A DNA stretch of 64,000 nt from an uncultured Akkermansia sp. (GTDB taxonomy: Bacteria > Verrucomicrobiota > Verrucomicrobiia > Verrucomicrobiales > Akkermansiaceae). The notes under the pieces were generated by a model. That model saw only the letters and a list, made by a program, of their open reading frames with translations. It made no database searches and was not told the origin of the DNA. The DNA is taken from positions 62,001 to 126,000 of the forward strand of contig CAJKMG010000004.1 of the NCBI GenBank assembly GCA_905200945.1, given 5' to 3'. Each line of letters begins with the position of its first letter. The stretch's first letter is position 1. Positions 62,158 to 64,000 of this stretch are shown here, in pieces. The position numbers and the translations under genes are program-made.

Positions 62158-63171
62158 ATGATACGCCTTTCAGACCACATCGCGGCCGCTGGCGGCTGGC
62201 TCTCCCTGGAAGCTTTCATGCAGCTGGCCCTGCACCACCCGCAGGAAGGGTACTACTCCTCTTCCATTGAAAACATCGGTCAACGCGGGGATTTTTCCAC
62301 CACCCCCACGCTTTCCCCCATCCTCGCAAAAGCCATTGCCGCTCACTGGAAAGAAGCCTGCTCCCGCTGCGGCAGGCGGCTGCCCCTGCTGGAAATAGGC
62401 GCCGGTTTCGGCGCCCTGGCCGTCAAAATCCTGGAGCGGCTGGGATTCTGGAACCGCCTGAATACGGACTACGTGATTGTGGAATCTTCCCCAAGGCTGC
62501 GCGAATTCCAGCACCTTCTGCTGGGAGGAAGGGCCAAAATTTACTCCACCATGGAAAAAGCGCTGAAACACTGCGGAGGCAAGGCCTTTATTTTCTCCAA
62601 TGAGCTGGTGGATGCTTTCCCGGCGCGCGTATTCGAATACACGGAACAGGACTGGAAGGAAGTAGGGCTTGTCGTGAAAAACGGAGCCGTCCGGGAAGAA
62701 CTGCGCCCCGTCCGGCAGCAGCCGCTTTTCTCCCATATGCTGGAATACGGTTCCCAACCGGGGCAGCGGGTGGAAATTCACGACTCCTACGCGCGCTGGT
62801 TCACAAGCTGGCTTCCCCTCTGGAACATGGGCGTCATGACGGTCGTCGACTACGGGGATGAAATGGAGCGGCTGTACTATCGCCGCCCCCGGGGTTCCCT
62901 GCGCGGGTACAAAAGCCACCAGGTGCTGACTGGAGAGGAACTGTACCGTAACCCCGGCCTCACGGATTTAACCTGTGACGTCAATTTTACGGACCTGCTG
63001 GAATTATCCCGCAACTGTCTGGGAGACCGGGTCACTTTCATGACCCAGCGGGACTACCTGCTCCCCCATGCGGAGAACACGCCTCAGGATGCCTTCCTGA
63101 CGGATGAACACGGAGCCGGAGGGCACTTCCGCGTACTCATCCAGGAACGCCAGCGGCTGCAGCCGGAATAA
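62158..63171 (+). CDS. SAM-dependent methyltransferase, MidA/NDUFAF7 family
   Basis: 337 residues. LALHHPQEGYYSSS, RGDFSTTPTLSPILAKAIA, the SAM motif LLEIGAGFGALAVKIL, SNELVDAFPARVFEY and VDYGDE match the MidA/DUF185 family, whose mitochondrial member NDUFAF7 methylates a complex I subunit. The bacterial target is unknown. It starts 16 bases after nadA and is probably co-transcribed. Confidence 0.9.
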   Translation: MIRLSDHIAAAGGWLSLEAFMQLALHHPQEGYYSSSIENIGQRGDFSTTPTLSPILAKAIAAHWKEACSRCGRRLPLLEIGAGFGALAVKILERLGFWNRLNTDYVIVESSPRLREFQHLLLGGRAKIYSTMEKALKHCGGKAFIFSNELVDAFPARVFEYTEQDWKEVGLVVKNGAVREELRPVRQQPLFSHMLEYGSQPGQRVEIHDSYARWFTSWLPLWNMGVMTVVDYGDEMERLYYRRPRGSLRGYKSHQVLTGEELYRNPGLTDLTCDVNFTDLLELSRNCLGDRVTFMTQRDYLLPHAENTPQDAFLTDEHGAGGHFRVLIQERQRLQPE

Positions 63172-63259
63172 CCTCTAGATGCCAGGGCTGCGTACCCGGA
63201 AATGCCGGACGAAACCTAGGCAATCCCCTTCCGGCAGCGACGGCCCCCCTTCTTTCTCC

Positions 63260-63530
63260 ATGAGAGAGACATTTTTCACAGGAATTCGGCTGACGCCCGA
63301 AAAAAATAACATTCTATCAGGAATTTTCTAACAAACAGAAAACTATTCTATCTATACATGGAAGAGGTTGACAATAAAAACTGTATTATTATTTTTTGAC
63401 GGAAAACAGTTGTTATATTTTATAAAAAAACAAAAAAAATCAAATAATTTTTTATCGACACAGGCTCTGGATAATACTATCGAGAAAATAATCATGAGAG
63501 GATTGCTCTCCTCTCATTTCATTCATCTCC
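63260..63530. other. AT-rich upstream region of the last gene
   Basis: After the methyltransferase stop, base composition drops to a very AT-rich stretch (for example 63356-63450) with TTGACA at 63368-63373 and TTGACG at 63396-63401, the latter 19 bases from TATAAA at 63421-63426. It probably contains the promoter of the gene at 63545. No gene is seen in it. Confidence 0.5.
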
Positions 63531-63544
63531 CCCTTTAATGCCTT

Positions 63545-64000
63545 ATGACCCCTCCAGCAACTGTTCCCGGCGGCAGTTCTTCTGCCGTTCCCGCTTACCG
63601 CAAATGGTACTTTGGAGCCGGTAGCGGCCCCGGCAGGCGGGGCATAAAGGCAGCTCCGAGCCCCGAACCGCTGCCGTTTGAAGCGATCCGGATTCATGAG
63701 GAAAGGAACGTGGGACCGCCGAGCACGTCGGCGGACGGCTACAGCGCGCAAGGCACGTTCACCATCCCGGAAGGAGCGGACGGCAAAAAACTTTACGGCA
63801 CCTGCTCGCTCTTCCTGGGGGTGGACGACTGGGGGAGCCTGGAGGTAAAAGACTCCGGCGGCAAGGTGGTGGCGCAGGTGGACCTGAAGGAAAACCCGCA
63901 GACGGCGGGAGCACAGGGAGGGCACAGCTACCACACGGGAGTCGGCGGGGCGCAGCTCCCCTCCGGCGCCTACACCTGGGAAGTCAGCCAGACCAACATC
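63545..64000 (+). CDS. Start of an unknown protein, 3' end outside window
   Basis: The frame opens with ATG at 63545 and stays open for 152 codons to the window edge. The N-terminus MTPPATVPGGSSSAVPAYRK has no signal peptide. Later parts are beta-like and Gly-rich (GYSAQGTFTIPEGADGKKLY, LGVDDWGSLEVKDSGGKV). In this frame the codons are G/C-ending and continue to the end, which supports a real gene. I cannot assign a family; a large repeat protein of Rhs/YD type is only a guess. The overlapping antisense frame does not look coding. Confidence 0.6.
   Translation, partial: MTPPATVPGGSSSAVPAYRKWYFGAGSGPGRRGIKAAPSPEPLPFEAIRIHEERNVGPPSTSADGYSAQGTFTIPEGADGKKLYGTCSLFLGVDDWGSLEVKDSGGKVVAQVDLKENPQTAGAQGGHSYHTGVGGAQLPSGAYTWEVSQTNI

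Noticed and set aside
1..64000. CRISPR arrays, tRNA or rRNA genes, insertion sequences, integrases
   Set aside because: No regularly spaced repeats, cloverleaf-like sequences or transposase/integrase motifs were seen by eye; a tRNAscan, CRISPR and IS search would be decisive.

Overview
The window reads as a high-G+C Gram-negative chromosome segment, most likely from a mucin-degrading Verrucomicrobium of the Akkermansia type. The clues are two GH20 hexosaminidases, a GH16 endo-glycanase, four secreted proteins with PEP-CTERM sorting tails (exosortase substrates), an uptake-type NiFe hydrogenase, menaquinone synthesis (menD), a cobalamin riboswitch, and frequent lack of clear Shine-Dalgarno sites. 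The species call is inference from gene content and was not tested by a search.

Region by region. 1-2.1 kb: the end of metG and a complete menD. 2.2-3.4 kb: a cobalamin riboswitch leading to a PEP-CTERM protein. 3.7-10.7 kb: malic enzyme (minus), a very large membrane-anchored multidomain protein, and a GH16 enzyme. 10.9-14.8 kb: a single large helicase-nuclease gene of visibly lower G+C that looks acquired. 14.8-17.2 kb: nagZ and pyrE (minus), then an L,D-transpeptidase lipoprotein. 17.4-21.5 kb: a second membrane protein sharing the unusual N-terminal domain of the 5.2 kb gene, then hemW. 21.6-24.8 kb: minus-strand coiled-coil protein, serS and an aguB-type amidase. 24.9-33.3 kb: moxR, DUF58, pth, a class A penicillin-binding protein whose transpeptidase site looks dead, a zinc-ribbon membrane protein and a nucleotidyltransferase-like protein. 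33.5-36.9 kb: purA between two PEP-CTERM genes. 37.3-45.0 kb: OprB-type porin, a hyaABCD-hypA hydrogenase operon and an unknown beta-rich protein. 45.1-51.5 kb: DUF4870, NlpC/P60-like lipoprotein, GH20, nitroreductase, hisC and two coupled micro-genes. 51.9-57.7 kb: a small HTH protein, acyltransferase, class I fumarase, membrane protein, queD-like gene and a lipoprotein. 57.9-64 kb: second GH20, ffh, nadA, a MidA-type methyltransferase, and the start of an unknown gene running off the window after an AT-rich stretch.

How the genes fit together. Envelope and mucin-sugar functions recur: GH16 and GH20 enzymes release and trim glycans, the porin may admit sugars, NagZ recycles wall muropeptides, and the PBP, L,D-transpeptidase and NlpC/P60-like proteins act on the wall. 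Hydrogenase, MenD, fumarase and malic enzyme fit anaerobic respiration through menaquinone with fumarate and C4 acids. The most unusual items are: the hydrogenase cytochrome b subunit with a P-type-ATPase N-domain-like extension; two membrane proteins with an orphan kinase-N-lobe-like cytoplasmic domain; the PBP with replaced SxxK and SxN motifs; the isolated helicase-nuclease; and the cobalamin riboswitch ahead of a PEP-CTERM gene.
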